Part shown: positions 32,791-34,216 of the stretch, piece by piece
How positions within the stretch are numbered: the first letter of the stretch is position 1
Layout: the number at the start of each line of letters is the position of its first letter
NCBI GenBank assembly: GCA_964486935.1
Contig: CAZAPG010000061.1
Location: 1 to 34,216, forward strand
Source of the DNA: CAZAPG01 sp964486935
GTDB lineage: Bacteria; Chloroflexota; Anaerolineae; 4572-78; J111
Direction of reading: 5' to 3'
Length of the DNA stretch: 34,216 bases
Notes under the pieces: generated by a model
Databases searched by the model: none
Told to the model about the DNA's origin: nothing
Seen by the model: only the letters and a program-made list of their open reading frames with translations
Translations under genes and position numbers: made by a program

Positions 32791-34140
32791 TTAGCTTTTT
32801 TCTTTGATGGTGATATTAATAATGGCATCGCCCGGTGGCGCGGTAGGGTCTTGTTGCGGGTCACGCGGCGTAATGCTTTCGGCCACGTTCAGCCCCTCGA
32901 TGACGCGGCCGATGATGGTAAAGTTTTCATTCAACTGCGGAATGGCATCGTAAGTGATAAAGAATTGGCTGCCGTTGGTATTGGGGCCGCTATTAGCCAA
33001 AGAGACAATGCCGGCCTGGTCAAACTGGCGCGATTCATGAACCTCGTCATCGCAGCGGTAGCCGGGAAAGCCAACGCCGGTGTTGGTGGGGTCTCCGCCC
33101 TGGGCCACAAAACCGGGCAGCACCCGGTGGAAGGTGACATTTTTGTACCAGCCTTGCTGGGCTAAAAAGGCAAAGCTGTTTACATTTACCGGCGCGGTAT
33201 CCGGGAAAAGCTCAATGACAATATTGCCTTTTTCGGTTTCAATGGTGGCAATATACTCTTTTTCTGTGTCAATTACCTGTTCTGGCTGGCTGAAAAAGTT
33301 ATCTTGCAATTGAGTTAGCTTGATAAATGTGTCTAACCCTTCATACCCGTAGCCCAGGGCGCTGGCCGGGTAGTTAATCTGGTTAATGGCAAAGGTAGGG
33401 GTGCTGCTCAAACCAGATTCGACCGCAGTGTTGTAATCGGCCATAACTTTATCGGCATAAGTTCGGTTTTCCAACGCCTGTCTGAATTGCTCAATATCTG
33501 CCACGCCAATTTCCTGAGCGTAACCGGCCATCACCTCTACCATTTGGGCTTCGGGCAGCGAGTTCCATTCGGACTGGCGTTCAAATAAAATATCGTGCAT
33601 TTCCCAAAATTTACCTTGAGCGCCGGCGGCCTCGGCGCCTTCGGCGGTAATTTGGGCTTTATCGTGAATGCTGATTAACGGAAAGTGACGGTAAATAACC
33701 CGTAACTCGTCGCCGTAATTTTCTTTGAGGCTCTCCACCACGGGAGAGACAGAACGACAGCCCGGTCATTGAAAATCGCCATACTCAACCAGCGTGACAG
33801 CAGCATCAGCCGGCCCTTTGGCCCAATCCGTATCGGAGACGGGGGCAATGGCCGGGTTTGGCTGTAAAGCCGCCATAATTGGGTCATTTTGGGAGGTAGC
33901 CGGGTGGCACGAGGCCTGGACAGAGGCGATTGCCTGTTCGGGGGTCGGTGGATTTTCATCTTTGGTGGTTTCAGACGCCTGGGTAGGGGGGGCGGTAGTT
34001 GGCTGAGTAGCTGCGGGCGCGGCGGTTGCTTCTTCGGCCGGCGGGGCGGAGGTAGCCGCTCCACCGCACGCCGCCAAAGTAACTGCGGCTGCCAGCAGCC
34101 CAACGGCCAGTCCGCGCCGCAGCGGGTATTTGGTCAGCAT
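32791..34140 (-). CDS. Probable selenoprotein: lipid-anchored DsbA-cyclophilin fusion with in-frame UGA
   Basis: Two open frames (to 33766 and from 33765 on) lie in one frame, divided by a single TGA at 33766-33768. Read through as selenocysteine this gives 449 residues. The ATG at 34140 (AGGA 8 bases before) starts a lipoprotein signal with lipobox LAAC (Cys25), then an Ala/Pro/Thr linker. The thioredoxin-fold domain (about 105-275) begins AAVTLVEYGDFQ, then the TGA (residue 125), then PGCRS. In DsbA-like proteins this is DFQCPxC, so the TGA replaces the nucleophilic Cys, giving U-P-G-C with Cys128 intact. The domain continues with VIYRHFPL, the helical insertion and the cis-Pro loop SSTPTFAIN. 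A full cyclophilin domain follows (about 295-449: GNIVIELFPDTAPVNVNSF, FHRVLPGFVAQGGDP, GSQFFIT). Not a pseudogene by appearance: no frameshift and no second stop. A sequencing error remains possible. Confidence 0.8.
33731..33768 (-). promoter_or_regulatory. Candidate bacterial SECIS element after the UGA
   Basis: In the mRNA the UGA is followed after 17 bases by CUCUCC, the loop CGUGGU and GGAGAG, a perfect 6-bp stem (plus coordinates 33731-33748). The apical loop begins 24 bases after the UGA and has G-U at its second and third positions. One U is left unpaired at the foot of the stem, where the preceding G could pair with the C after it. These features fit the known bacterial SECIS pattern (UGA-to-loop distance about 16-37, G near the start of the loop). 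Confidence 0.6.
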
Positions 34141-34186
34141 TATTTCCATCCTTTTATTTTAAGTGTGTTGCTTGAATTAGATGGAT

Positions 34187-34214
34187 ATTCTACCACAAAA
34201 TTGTGGCTTGTCGA
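34187..34214 (-). promoter_or_regulatory. Promoter of the selenoprotein operon with a palindrome in the spacer
   Basis: On the minus strand TCGACA (34209-34214) and TAGAAT (34187-34192) are 16 bases apart, about 47 bases before the ATG. A near-perfect dyad, CCACAA-AA-TTGTGG (34193-34206), fills the spacer. That position would let a dimeric repressor block polymerase, or let a MerR-type activator twist the spacer. Confidence 0.55.
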
Positions 34215-34216
34215 GG

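Noticed and set aside
32791..33741. A separate gene starting at the GTG at 33741
   Set aside because: It would lack the first strand and the redox motif of the thioredoxin fold and has no ribosome site. The same-frame upstream lipoprotein part and the TGA in place of Cys explain it better.
33766..33768. The TGA as a disabling mutation (pseudogene)
   Set aside because: There is no frameshift or second stop in 450 codons, the change hits precisely the catalytic Cys codon, and a SECIS-like hairpin follows. Sequencing error cannot be ruled out without reads.

Overview
The window looks like chromosome from a member of the Chloroflexota, probably Anaerolineae or a relative. The evidence is indirect: PDWL-type repeat proteins, many Pro/Thr-rich (TPTPTP) extracytoplasmic linkers, a stand-alone MutL-family ASKHA protein, a very large BTAD/NB-ARC/TPR regulator, an array of Reg_prop propeller repeats, and lipoproteins with classical lipoboxes. 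No rRNA, tRNA, CRISPR array, transposase or phage module was seen. Coding density is high and no gene-free stretch exceeds 300 bases.

Layout. (1) 3-6270 is one compact plus-strand operon: a truncated PDWL-repeat protein, a two-TM protein with a fourfold LSPAKRALLEL repeat, a polytopic membrane protein, a MutL-like ATPase and a barrel-sandwich/SH3-like protein. (2) 6447-11168 holds single genes: a VPETG-tailed membrane protein, an orphan GldA-type ABC ATPase, a membrane protein on the minus strand, a small protein behind a GAAC-N4-GTTC box, an HtrA protease and a small protein. (3) 10902-15142 carries an RsbW-like anti-sigma kinase pair diverging from a 1072-aa BTAD regulator. (4) 15136-21666 is a minus-strand envelope operon: lipoprotein, two paired membrane proteins, a secreted 21-blade propeller protein and a small membrane protein. 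(5) 21943-29402 has rdgB with a DUF4352-type protein, infA, a class A PBP and a TgpA-like transglutaminase. (6) 29489-34140 on the minus strand has rfbB, thiO, a protein of unknown function and, at the right edge, the main discovery.

The key finding is at 32791-34140. Two reading frames that look like separate genes are in the same frame, split by one TGA. That TGA stands exactly where the first cysteine of a DsbA-type CxxC motif belongs (DFQ-TGA-PGC). Everything downstream is intact: the rest of the thioredoxin fold with its cis-Pro loop, then a full cyclophilin domain. A 6-bp hairpin with a CGUGGU loop starts 18 nt after the TGA, in the place and form expected of a bacterial SECIS. Other genes here end in TGA, so the codon is not globally reassigned. 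The best reading is a selenocysteine-containing, lipid-anchored DsbA-cyclophilin fusion, an extracytoplasmic folding factor with a UxxC active site.

Other points of note: a direct repeat (CGTTAC twice, 11-12 bp apart) lies the same distance upstream of -10 boxes of two separated genes, one next to the BTAD regulator; a probable SOS-type operator lies in front of a 141-aa orphan; the propeller protein has exactly 3 x 7 blades; and short palindromic repeats are scattered between genes.
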